From positions 36,294-100,293 of the forward strand of contig JAAFIM010000001.1 of the NCBI GenBank assembly GCA_013297745.1: a stretch of DNA of 64,000 nt. Reading direction: 5' to 3'. The translations under genes were made by a program, and so were the position numbers. Each line of letters starts with the position of its first letter. The stretch's first letter is position 1. Positions 26,063 to 33,323 of the stretch are shown here, one piece after another. This stretch comes from Chitinophagales bacterium. GTDB taxonomy: Bacteria; Bacteroidota; Bacteroidia; Chitinophagales; Saprospiraceae. The notes beneath the pieces were generated by a model. That model ran no database searches. It saw nothing but the letters and a program-made list of their open reading frames with translations, and was not told the DNA's origin.

Positions 26063-26400
26063 GCCATTCCCACCAACTTTTAACCCTAATTTACGTATAA
26101 TACTAATTTGAAAAAGTAAGTGTGCAATAATAGCGTAAATTATTAAAGAGATTAGTTACAAAAACTTGTGCTTTGAATTTTTTTGAACGGCTTACGCCTA
26201 AAAAAATTTTTTCTTCGTACTTTTTGCAGGCGCAAAAAGTACCAAAAACGCCTTGTTTCTATAAACTTGTTCGCTCCGCTTGCTAAAGCTGCGCTCCGTC
26301 TCACTTCAGACAGTATAGAAACTCAACGGATTTGTGTAGTTACGCGCTTCACGCGACATATTTTATTACATACTTACTTTTTAAATTCTGTATAATATCT
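26063..26400. repeat. Intergenic region with nested palindromes
   Basis: This 338-bp gap holds no credible gene. At 26217-26242 there is a perfect inverted repeat, GTACTTTTTGC-(AGGC)-GCAAAAAGTAC. Around 26250-26320, GTTTCTATA and TATAGAAAC flank a GC-richer core, 'CTCCGCTTGCTAAAGC'. The composite looks like a dispersed noncoding repeat between the two LRR paralogues. The base composition is unlike the flanking genes. Confidence 0.6.
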
Positions 26401-27528
26401 ATGACTTTCGGAGAAAAAATACTAGCATTGCTTTGTACTTGCCAAAAAGAAAATGTAGAATTGGCTATACAATTAAGCCGCCCTAATAATTTTAAAATTC
26501 AAGCCTATATCGCCAACCGCGAATTTGGAAAATATAGAATTTTTGAAGCCAAAGACTTTATCGATTACAACAAGCGCACTTCATTCCACGATGAGCGAAT
26601 TGATAGTTTGGAGTTTTTGGATAAATTGAATTTCAACGCTAAAGAGTTGACATTGATACAGACTAAAGTTACTAATTTTTCGCCCCTTTCGCGCCAATAT
26701 AATCTGGAAAAATTGCAATTGCGTTATAATTATGGACTAACTGACCTTGTTTTTTTGAGTAATTTGGATAAACTAACTTTATTGCATATAGATAGCAATA
26801 ATGTGGATGATATTAGCCCTTTGGCGGGATTAATCAACCTAAAAAACTTATCCGCCCACGATAATAAAATCACAGATTTAAGCCCTTTGGCTGGGTTGGA
26901 ACAGCTTACAAGTGTTAATTTGGTCAAAAATCAGATTATTGATATAAATTCAATAGCCAATTTATCCAACTTACACACCATAGATATTAGCCAAAATAAG
27001 GTAAAAAAAATAGATGCAGTAGCCAATTTAAGCAATTTATCCAATTTAGATTGTTCTTTCAACGATATAAAAAGTGTAGAGCCTGTAGCTAATCTACAAA
27101 AATTAGACACTTTGGATTGCAAAAATAATAAACTGGATAGCCTTGAGCCGTTAAAAAATTGTGCAGCTATGCAGACGCTTTATTTTCAATACAATAAGGT
27201 AGAAAGTTTATCCCCTATCCAAACGCTAACTAATCTAAGCTGGTTATTTTGTCAATATAATAAAATTAATAGCCTTGCGGGGGTTGAACAGTTGCAAAAA
27301 TTATCAATGTTGCGTATTAATCACAACCTAATCAGCGATTTAAGCCCTTTAACTAATTTGCCCAACCTATCAAGTATAGAAATTACCCATAATAAAATTA
27401 GCGATTTACGCCCGTTAGAAACTTTGCCCAAACTTAGTTATCTCGTATTAGGCAATAATCCCCTCTCCAGCGAGGAAATAGAGCGGTTCAAACGCGCTTG
27501 CCCTAATGTAAAAGTTCATTACAAATAA
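26401..27528 (+). CDS. Leucine-rich-repeat protein, copy B
   Basis: A 375-residue paralogue of the preceding gene: N-terminal domain 'MTFGEKILALLCTCQ' and 'LAIQLSRPNNFKIQAYIANREF', followed by about 12 LRRs and the cap 'EEIERFKRACPNVKVHYK'. The frame is open upstream to 26332, but homology with copy A sets the start at 26401. It has no signal peptide or membrane segment. Repeat units differ from copy A much more than the N-terminal domain does, which suggests that the repeats diversify. Binding partner unknown. Confidence 0.88.
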   Translation: MTFGEKILALLCTCQKENVELAIQLSRPNNFKIQAYIANREFGKYRIFEAKDFIDYNKRTSFHDERIDSLEFLDKLNFNAKELTLIQTKVTNFSPLSRQYNLEKLQLRYNYGLTDLVFLSNLDKLTLLHIDSNNVDDISPLAGLINLKNLSAHDNKITDLSPLAGLEQLTSVNLVKNQIIDINSIANLSNLHTIDISQNKVKKIDAVANLSNLSNLDCSFNDIKSVEPVANLQKLDTLDCKNNKLDSLEPLKNCAAMQTLYFQYNKVESLSPIQTLTNLSWLFCQYNKINSLAGVEQLQKLSMLRINHNLISDLSPLTNLPNLSSIEITHNKISDLRPLETLPKLSYLVLGNNPLSSEEIERFKRACPNVKVHYK

Positions 27529-27560
27529 TCATAAACATTTTATACCAAAACAACAACAAT

Positions 27561-28256
27561 ATGCAACTCACTTATTACGGACACGCTTGTTTTAGCGTAG
27601 AATTTGGCGGCAAAACTTTGCTATTTGACCCATTTATTAGCTCCAATCCTACAGCCAATGAAGCTGGCATCAAACCCGAAAATTTAAAAGCAGATTATAT
27701 TCTGTTGTCGCACGGGCATTTTGACCACGTACAAGACGCTGTAGCTATAGCCAAAAACACAGGCGCGAAAGTCATTTGTAGCTGGGAAATTCACGAATGG
27801 TTGAATAAACAAGGGGTTAGCAATACGCACCCGATGAATACAGGCGGCAAATGGGCTTTTGATTTTGGTACGGTCAAATGCGTAGTTGCACAACATTCAA
27901 GCGGCTTGCCCGATGGTTCTTATGGTGGCAATCCTATGGGTTTTGTGGTGTATAATCAAGCTGACGGTTCGTTCTATTTTGCTGGAGATACAGCTTTGAC
28001 GTTGGATATGCAGTTGATACCGCGCACTTGCCCCCGTTTGAAATTTGCTATTTTGCCAATCGGCGATAACTTTACTATGGGTTATGAAGATGCAGCTATA
28101 GCTTCGGATTTTATCCACTGCAACCGAATCGTAGGCGCGCATTTTGATACGTTTGGGTTTATAAAAATAGACCACAAAGCAGCCAAACAGTTGTTTGATG
28201 CACAAACCAAAGAGTTGATATTGCCTGAAGTTAATCAACCTTTCGAGGTCAAATAA
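27561..28256 (+). CDS. UPF0173 family metal-dependent hydrolase
   Basis: A 231-residue metallo-β-lactamase-fold protein. The zinc motif 'H51GH53FD55H56' is intact, with further metal ligands in 'VVAQHSSGLPDG' and 'FAGDTALTLDM' and the final 'GAHFDTFGFIKID'. The short length and 'MQLTYYGHACFSVEFGGKTLLFDPFIS' opening are diagnostic of UPF0173. The substrate is unknown. It follows the LRR gene by 32 bp and could be co-transcribed. A terminator lies about 100 bp downstream. Confidence 0.92.
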   Translation: MQLTYYGHACFSVEFGGKTLLFDPFISSNPTANEAGIKPENLKADYILLSHGHFDHVQDAVAIAKNTGAKVICSWEIHEWLNKQGVSNTHPMNTGGKWAFDFGTVKCVVAQHSSGLPDGSYGGNPMGFVVYNQADGSFYFAGDTALTLDMQLIPRTCPRLKFAILPIGDNFTMGYEDAAIASDFIHCNRIVGAHFDTFGFIKIDHKAAKQLFDAQTKELILPEVNQPFEVK

Positions 28257-28357
28257 CCTTTTGAGGTTAAATAAAACAAACATAAAATTATAGATTTTAC
28301 CCCTTTGTCTTATCGTTTATTGAAGTTTAGGGCTGCTTTCCCCCAATAATATAAGCA

Positions 28358-28397
28358 TAAAAAAGCTGCATCTTGTCTTGAGATGCAGCTTTTTTTA
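28358..28397 (+). terminator. Strong terminator before the Fic gene
   Basis: A 13-bp stem, AAAAGCTGCATCT / AGATGCAGCTTTT, is followed by a T-run. Confidence 0.88.
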
Positions 28398-28436
28398 TTA
28401 TTTTTGAAAAAAATTTATAGTTTAGAAAATATGGCT

Positions 28437-28444
28437 TATCTTTG
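28437..28444 (+). promoter_or_regulatory. Bacteroidota -7 box (TATCTTTG) for the Fic gene
   Basis: TATCTTTG is an exact consensus match, 59 bp before the ATG at 28504. The implied transcript starts just before a decamer repeat tract. Confidence 0.6.
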
Positions 28445-28463
28445 TGGCGATAACTATCTTTTT

Positions 28464-28503
28464 CGTATCAAAATCGTATCAAATCGTATCAAATCGTATC
28501 AAA
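28464..28503 (+). repeat. Four direct repeats of a ~10-bp unit in the Fic gene leader
   Basis: CGTATCAAA(A)T is repeated at 28464, 28475, 28485 and 28495 and ends directly at the start codon. The roughly 10-bp period equals one helical turn. The tract lies between the -7 box and the ATG, where an autoregulator could bind or where slippage could change the leader length. Confidence 0.85.
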
Positions 28504-29544
28504 ATGAATAATAAAGTATATAATTTCACCTTAAATATTGATTGGAAACTAATTAATTTAATTAGTGAGATTGACCGTTTTGATGCAAGTTGGACGGCTA
28601 TTGAACGTAAAGAAGGAAAAAATCTAAAAGAATTGAAAAATATAGCTACAGTACGAAGTGTAGGTGCTTCAAATCGTATAGAAGGAAATAAAATGAGTGA
28701 TGAAGAAGTTGATGTTTTGCTACAAAAAATTGATATTACCAAACTTACGGATAGAGATTCGCAAGAGGTTATAGGCTATTTTGAAGTGTTAGATTTAATT
28801 TCAGAATTTCACGAAACTATTAGCGTTAGTGAGAACCAAATTAAAAATTTACACAGCAATTTATTAAAATATAGTATTAAAGATGAATGGCATAAAGGCG
28901 ATTACAAACAACATAAAAACGCAGTAGAAGCCACATTCCCTGACGGCACCCGACAAGTTATTTTTCAAACGACAGAGGCAGGATTTGCAACTGAAGAGGC
29001 TATGGGGCAGTTATTAAATTGGTATAATAACGAAACCGAAGTACATTTTTTGATTAGAATAGCCTCTTTTGTATATGATTTTTTGAGTATACATCCTTTT
29101 CAAGACGGAAACGGCAGATTAAGCCGTTTAATTTCTACACTTTTATTGTTAAAAAATAAATATAAATGGATACAGTATGTAAGTTTTGAGCACGAAATAG
29201 AAAGCAGAAAAAATGAGTACTACCAAGCACTTAGAACTTGTCAGGCACAACGTCCAAATGAAAATATAACTGTTTGGGTACAATTTTTTTTGAGTTGCTT
29301 GGCGAATATTCAATTGCAACTTATGGAAAAATTACAAAAAAACAATTTAGAAACACAGCTTTCACCAAAAGAACAATCAATTTTTATGATTATTCAAAAT
29401 CATCCAAACAGCCAATCAGGAGAAATTGCTAAAAAATTGGGTATACCTGCACCAACTGTAAAACGTATTTTATTGGACTTGTTTAACAAAGGGCTAATTG
29501 AAAAACAAGGAAGTGGGCGCAATGTGAGCTATACCGCAAAATGA
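28504..29544 (+). CDS. Fic family protein with N-terminal inhibitory motif and C-terminal winged helix
   Basis: A 346-residue protein. The Fic active site is complete: H197-PFQDGNGR-LSR (197-208), for transfer of AMP from ATP to a protein hydroxyl. An inhibitory helix motif, S56NRIE60G, sits in the N-terminal region (class II Fic), placing Glu60 to block ATP binding. The C-terminal part (about 285-346) is a MarR/wHTH-like domain, 'SGEIAKKLGIPAPTVKRILLDL'. The frame is open upstream to 28444, but the ATG at 28504 lies just after the repeat tract and is preferred. A small gene follows 7 bp downstream. It is probably an AMPylator acting in the cytoplasm; target unknown. Confidence 0.9.
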   Translation: MNNKVYNFTLNIDWKLINLISEIDRFDASWTAIERKEGKNLKELKNIATVRSVGASNRIEGNKMSDEEVDVLLQKIDITKLTDRDSQEVIGYFEVLDLISEFHETISVSENQIKNLHSNLLKYSIKDEWHKGDYKQHKNAVEATFPDGTRQVIFQTTEAGFATEEAMGQLLNWYNNETEVHFLIRIASFVYDFLSIHPFQDGNGRLSRLISTLLLLKNKYKWIQYVSFEHEIESRKNEYYQALRTCQAQRPNENITVWVQFFLSCLANIQLQLMEKLQKNNLETQLSPKEQSIFMIIQNHPNSQSGEIAKKLGIPAPTVKRILLDLFNKGLIEKQGSGRNVSYTAK

Positions 29545-29551
29545 TAAAAAT

Positions 29552-29797
29552 ATGGAAAACTCATATATCGCTTTTGATGAACTCAAAAACCTATATCCAG
29601 ATGAATGGGTACTTTTGGGCAACCCCAATATGCAAAATACTTCAGTATTAGGCGGAATTGTTTTGTATCACAGCAAAGATAAAAAAGAAGTTTGCTACAT
29701 TGGCAGGGATAAAACTGCAAATTATTCAACTGTTACGATTGCTTTCACAGGCGATTTAAAACAACATCGTAAAATCGGAATACTAAAAAGAATATAG
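29552..29797 (+). CDS. Small conserved protein (81 aa), paralogue of 61584-61844
   Basis: An 81-residue soluble protein. Two blocks recur in the 86-residue protein at 61584: 'YPDEWVLLGNP' (there 'YPNEWVLIANP') and 'VLYHSKDKKEV' (there 'VLYHSKDKREI'). It starts 7 bp after the Fic stop codon and is followed by a terminator at 29821, so it is probably co-transcribed with Fic. The other family member is coupled to a retropepsin-like protease gene, which is missing here. Function unknown. Confidence 0.75.
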   Translation: MENSYIAFDELKNLYPDEWVLLGNPNMQNTSVLGGIVLYHSKDKKEVCYIGRDKTANYSTVTIAFTGDLKQHRKIGILKRI

Positions 29798-29820
29798 GAA
29801 AATTAGTTGCTTCATAAATA

Positions 29821-29857
29821 AAAACCTTTCCTTAATTAACAAGGAAAGGTTTTTTTT
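29821..29857. terminator. Bidirectional terminator
   Basis: The stem AAAACCTTTCCTT / AAGGAAAGGTTTT lies between the Fic operon and the convergent EamA transporter gene. Confidence 0.87.
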
Positions 29858-30758
29858 ATTTCTTCAACATAGCCAGCTCTCTATTGGTATAATAAACGCC
29901 GCCCAAAGTCAAAAACATACCTACAAAAGTAAGCAAACTTAACGGTTCGGATAGAATTAACCAGCCCAAAATAACCGCTACTATAGGATTTATGTACGTG
30001 TATAAAGAGGCTTGAGTAGCAGGCAAATTATTGAGCGTGTATAAAAAAGCTGAATACGCCACAAAAGAACCAAATACAACCAAATAAGCTATAGAATAGA
30101 CGTATTCCCAACCCAAAGGTTTGAAAAATAGATTATCTACGCCCATACACAAAGCAATAATAGCCATAAAACTTCCCCCGACCAACATTTGCAACGACGC
30201 GCCCAATATCAAATCTATATTCGGTTTCCATTTGCTGGTAACTACAGAACCCAAAGACCAAGTCGCCACAGCACAAGCCACGATTACAATCCCAAAAATA
30301 TAATCGGCGTTGAGAAAATCGCCCAAATTTTCGTAAAAAATGCAGAAAATTCCCACTGTAGCCGTAATCAAAGCCGCTATCAAAGTTTTATTAAAGGTTA
30401 TTTTTTTGATTAGAATATGTGAGAATAACACGACCCACAAACTCCCCATTGCTGCCATTATCGCGCACATTCCGCTCGTGATATAGTGCATTCCCCAAGT
30501 CATCAGCCCGTTGCTCAACGTTATCATCACAAACCCGATAAGGCTTACTTGCCAAAACGTTTTAAGGTCGGGCATTTTATACCCTTTGGCCAAACAGTAT
30601 AAAAATAAACAACTTCCTGCCGATAATTGCCGAATAGCTGCCAACAAAACCCCGTGCGAATACTGTACGCCTATGCGGGTCGCTAAATAGGTTGTTCCCC
30701 AAAAAAAACTGACTAATGCCAACGCAATATAAGCCGTTTTTTTATTCTCTGGTTGCAT
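29856..30758 (-). CDS. EamA family (drug/metabolite) transporter
   Basis: A 300-residue inner-membrane protein with about ten transmembrane helices in two EamA repeats. The first begins 'YIALALVSFFWGTTYLATRIG' and the second 'IFGIVIVACAVATWSLGSVV'. It ends with 'INPIVAVILGWLILSEPLSLLTFVGMFLTLGGVYY', the standard family end. EamA proteins export small metabolites or amino acids; the substrate cannot be predicted. Confidence 0.92.
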   Translation of the reverse strand: MQPENKKTAYIALALVSFFWGTTYLATRIGVQYSHGVLLAAIRQLSAGSCLFLYCLAKGYKMPDLKTFWQVSLIGFVMITLSNGLMTWGMHYITSGMCAIMAAMGSLWVVLFSHILIKKITFNKTLIAALITATVGIFCIFYENLGDFLNADYIFGIVIVACAVATWSLGSVVTSKWKPNIDLILGASLQMLVGGSFMAIIALCMGVDNLFFKPLGWEYVYSIAYLVVFGSFVAYSAFLYTLNNLPATQASLYTYINPIVAVILGWLILSEPLSLLTFVGMFLTLGGVYYTNRELAMLKK

Positions 30759-30837
30759 TTTTTAAATTAAGAAGGTTAGATAAAAATAATAAATAGATTT
30801 TTGGTGTAAAAAGAAACTCTGAATGGATAATATAGAC

Positions 30838-31064
30838 GTTTAGACCCTAATTTATGATTGTTAGACCCTAATTTATGATTGTTAGACCCTAATTTATGAT
30901 TGTTAGACCCTAATTTATGATTGTTAGACCCTAATTTATGATTGTTAGACCCTAATTTATGATTGTTAGACCCTAATTTATAGTTGTTAGACCCTAATTT
31001 ATGATTGTTAGACCCTAATTTATAGTTGTTAGACCCTAATTTATGGTTGTTAGACCCTAATTTT
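30838..31064. repeat. 21-bp minisatellite, about 11 units
   Basis: Eleven nearly identical units, each containing GTTAGACCCTAATTTATG, are arrayed head to tail. The first has one extra T; a few units differ at one position (TATAGTT or TATGGTT instead of TATGATT). The array touches the 3' end of the minus-strand TIGR02757 gene, whose stop codon lies at the last unit. There are no unique spacers, so it is not a CRISPR. No ORF of note is present. Confidence 0.95.
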
Positions 31065-31836
31065 ATTGTTCAATATCCAAACTGAATAGAGCTAAATCGT
31101 ATTTTACGGCATCGTTGGGGTCTAATTGTTGTAAAAATTGGGTGAGTGCCAAAGCCGTTTTCCAATTGGGTTGTGGATTGGGGATTAGATTTAGTTTTTT
31201 GACTATATTGAGAATATGCACATCCAAAGGCATCACCAACTGATTAGGTTTTATATTTTGCCAAAGTCCCAAATCTACTCCAGCAGTATCTTTTCTGACC
31301 ATCCAGCGCAAAAACATACATAAACGCTTGCAAGAAGAGCCATTGTTGGGGCAAGTGATGTGTTTTTTGGTTCGCCAAGTGGGATTATCTAAACTAAAGA
31401 ATTGTTGGTAAAAATGGTTCAAATGGCGAGTTATATCTTTATCCGCTTGAGGATTATTATTGTACAAAAAAGCAGTTTCCAAACTTTCGTGTTGTTGATA
31501 ATGTTGTTGCAAAAATCTAAAACAGTATAAAATATCAGCCGATTGGATAGTTCGGTGCGCAAAATGTCCCAATTTTTGTTCAAAATCGGCGTATAAATTG
31601 TTTAAAATATACTCGTGGGGCGCATTATTGAAAATATCCATTAACTTTGTAGCACTTTTGATAATCATTTCGCGCCTGCCCCAAGCCAATATAGACGCAA
31701 AAAAAGCCGCAATCTCTATGTCTTGCAGCTTATCGAATTGATGTGGGATTTGAATAGGGTCTTTGAGGATAAAATTGGGCTGATTATATTGCAACAAAGC
31801 AGCGTCTAATTGGGTTTTGAGTTGGGTTAGGTTCAT
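31063..31836 (-). CDS. TIGR02757 family protein (DUF2400)
   Basis: A 257-residue protein of the TIGR02757 family. Family segments seen are 'DIEIAAFFASILAWGRREMIIKSATKLMDIF', 'CKRLCMFLRWMVRKDTAGVDLGLW', 'LVMPLDVHILNIVKKLNL' and the end 'DPNDAVKYDLALFSL'. The layout resembles HhH-GPD DNA glycosylases, but no activity is established. The stop codon abuts the 21-bp minisatellite, which probably forms the 3' untranslated region. Confidence 0.88.
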   Translation of the reverse strand: MNLTQLKTQLDAALLQYNQPNFILKDPIQIPHQFDKLQDIEIAAFFASILAWGRREMIIKSATKLMDIFNNAPHEYILNNLYADFEQKLGHFAHRTIQSADILYCFRFLQQHYQQHESLETAFLYNNNPQADKDITRHLNHFYQQFFSLDNPTWRTKKHITCPNNGSSCKRLCMFLRWMVRKDTAGVDLGLWQNIKPNQLVMPLDVHILNIVKKLNLIPNPQPNWKTALALTQFLQQLDPNDAVKYDLALFSLDIEQ

Positions 31837-31969
31837 TCTATAGGAAAAAAGTTATGAAACAATTAAATATATTAGATAAGATTGATTGAGAGAACAATAT
31901 TTTGCGTTACAAAATTGCCAATAGGATTAGCAAGTGCCCTTATTGTGTAATTTTTTTTGATAACGCGCA

Positions 31970-31998
31970 GTAGAGACGTTGCACTGCAACGTCTCTAC
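31970..31998. repeat. 29-bp perfect palindrome (dispersed element type)
   Basis: GTAGAGACGTTGCA and its exact reverse complement are separated by one base. I recall similar GTAGAGACGTTGCA palindromes as dispersed elements in many bacterial genomes. The rest of the 31837-32105 gap is AT-rich with nothing else seen. Confidence 0.85.
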
Positions 31999-32105
31999 AC
32001 CAAATAAATATATTAATGTTGTAAAAATAATCTAATAAATGTTTTATTGAAATTCGCAATTAAACGAAAAATTAGCTTTTATTATCTTAAATACTATTAG
32101 ATGGC

Positions 32106-32651
32106 TTACAACAAAGAAAAAAACACAATAATAGCCACCACAAAGAATAGCAGCACGACTACAGCAATATAATTGGTATTGCCTCTGTATATTTGGAATA
32201 AAATTTCCAACAAATCAATCCATTCTTTGCGCCTTGCCAAGCCCTCGCGGACGACGACGAAGTATTTTTTATGCCCTTTTAGGGTTTGGTTGCCGTGTTT
32301 TTTGAGGATAAAATAATCTTCATTGAGAAAAACGGGTTCAAACAGTTCATTTTTACCCCCAAACTTAAGTATAAAGCCGCCCAAATTCAATTCCCAATTG
32401 CCTGTAGCAATATCGCCCTCCAAAATACGCATATAAACGCCCCCTTCTTTGAACACGTGTAAGATATTCTCTTGAAAATTGATGTCATCGCGCACTTCCA
32501 ACCATCTTTTATCCAAATACAAACTTTGTTCATTTAATCTTTCCGAAAACATAGCCACATAAGGCACCACAAAATCCACCCCTTCATCCAAAGTATTAAA
32601 TTTAGGCAATTCTAAATTAACGGAATTGAAAATAGTAGAAAAGATACTCAT
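32106..32651 (-). CDS. Hypothetical C-tail-anchored membrane protein
   Basis: A 181-residue protein with no signal peptide. Residues 1-158 look soluble and mixed α/β ('WLEVRDDINFQENILHVFKEGGVYMRILEGD', 'NWELNLGGFILKFGG'). A single strongly hydrophobic helix (about 160-181, 'YIAVVVLLFFVVAIIVFFSLL') ends the protein, so it should be anchored by its C-terminus with the domain in the cytoplasm. The family is not recognised. Confidence 0.7.
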   Translation of the reverse strand: MSIFSTIFNSVNLELPKFNTLDEGVDFVVPYVAMFSERLNEQSLYLDKRWLEVRDDINFQENILHVFKEGGVYMRILEGDIATGNWELNLGGFILKFGGKNELFEPVFLNEDYFILKKHGNQTLKGHKKYFVVVREGLARRKEWIDLLEILFQIYRGNTNYIAVVVLLFFVVAIIVFFSLL

Positions 32652-32712
32652 AGTTAGGGTTTATTTGGGGTAAGTATGTAAAATAATTTATTTGAGATTA
32701 TAATTTACGTTG

Positions 32713-32720
32713 CAAAAGTA
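32713..32720 (-). promoter_or_regulatory. Bacteroidota -7 box (TACTTTTG)
   Basis: An exact TAnnTTTG match on the minus strand, 62 bp upstream of the tail-anchored protein gene, at the edge of the palindrome cluster. Confidence 0.5.
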
Positions 32721-32854
32721 TCAATAGCGTGGGGTTTCGCTTCGCGGTTCTACCGATTTATACCCCACGCGGCAATAAACGGCAATAATTTTCAATAAAA
32801 TATATTGTTTTTTTATTTGATTTTGTGCGTGGGGTGTAAAACCCCACGCTATTG
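32721..32854. repeat. Nested REP-like palindromes (GCGTGGGGT / ACCCCACGC)
   Basis: Two hairpins, 32727-32770 and 32827-32849, each have arms GCGTGGGGT and ACCCCACGC. The outer arms TCAATAGCGTGGGG (32721) and CCCCACGCTATTGA (ending 32854) are also inverted copies of each other, so the whole is a symmetric two-hairpin unit of the REPIN type. Single hairpins with the same GCGTGGGG core recur in the tandem array at 63711-64000. Confidence 0.85.
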
Positions 32855-32900
32855 AGCCTATCCAGCGTTTTTTACTAAACATCTCTGCTTATAAAAAAAA

Positions 32901-33239
32901 TTATTGTTTCAACTCGCTTGTGTATTCAGCTACAGCTTTTATCTCTTCGGCTGATAATATCGCCCTAAATGGGGTCATAACCCCTTTGCCGTTGGATATA
33001 ATTTCTATTTTTTGATTGAGCGGTAGGATAGAAACGGAGAGATTTTTTGCCCCATTGAGCCCCAATTTACCATCTGCGCCGTGGCAAGTTTGACAATATT
33101 TTTTGAAAATAGCCGCCCCTGATATGCCCCCACCCGTACCTTTTTCTACAGGGTTGCGTTTATTGTTGCTACTATCTTCCACATAACAGCCTGCCCATAC
33201 AAAAGAAACGATTAGAAATAAGCAAAAAATAATTTTCAT
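32901..33239 (-). CDS. Lipoprotein cytochrome c (class I)
   Basis: A 112-residue protein. The signal peptide ends in a lipobox, VWAGC (lipidated Cys18). It is followed by a Gly/Ser linker and a single haem-binding motif, C49QTC52H53, with the distal Met88 in 'GKGVMTPF' and a final helix 'LSAEEIKAVAEYTSEL'. It is a small membrane-anchored electron carrier of the periplasm. It has its own -7 box and is upstream of no other redox gene here. Confidence 0.9.
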   Translation of the reverse strand: MKIIFCLFLIVSFVWAGCYVEDSSNNKRNPVEKGTGGGISGAAIFKKYCQTCHGADGKLGLNGAKNLSVSILPLNQKIEIISNGKGVMTPFRAILSAEEIKAVAEYTSELKQ

Positions 33240-33270
33240 AATTGATAATTTTGATAAAAAAATATAGCCG

Positions 33271-33278
33271 CAAAGTTA
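33271..33278 (-). promoter_or_regulatory. Bacteroidota -7 box (TAACTTTG) for the cytochrome gene
   Basis: An exact TAnnTTTG match on the minus strand, 32 bp upstream of the cytochrome start codon. Confidence 0.6.
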
Positions 33279-33323
33279 TCTCTAATTTTGCAGCTATAAG
33301 AAGTAAAATAAATAATTTGACTG

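Noticed and set aside
26183..26395. A 70-residue plus-strand ORF between the LRR genes
   Set aside because: It spans the palindromic element, has no plausible start region and shows no protein-like pattern.
30838..31064. A CRISPR array
   Set aside because: The 21-bp units are directly contiguous with no unique spacers, and no cas gene is nearby.
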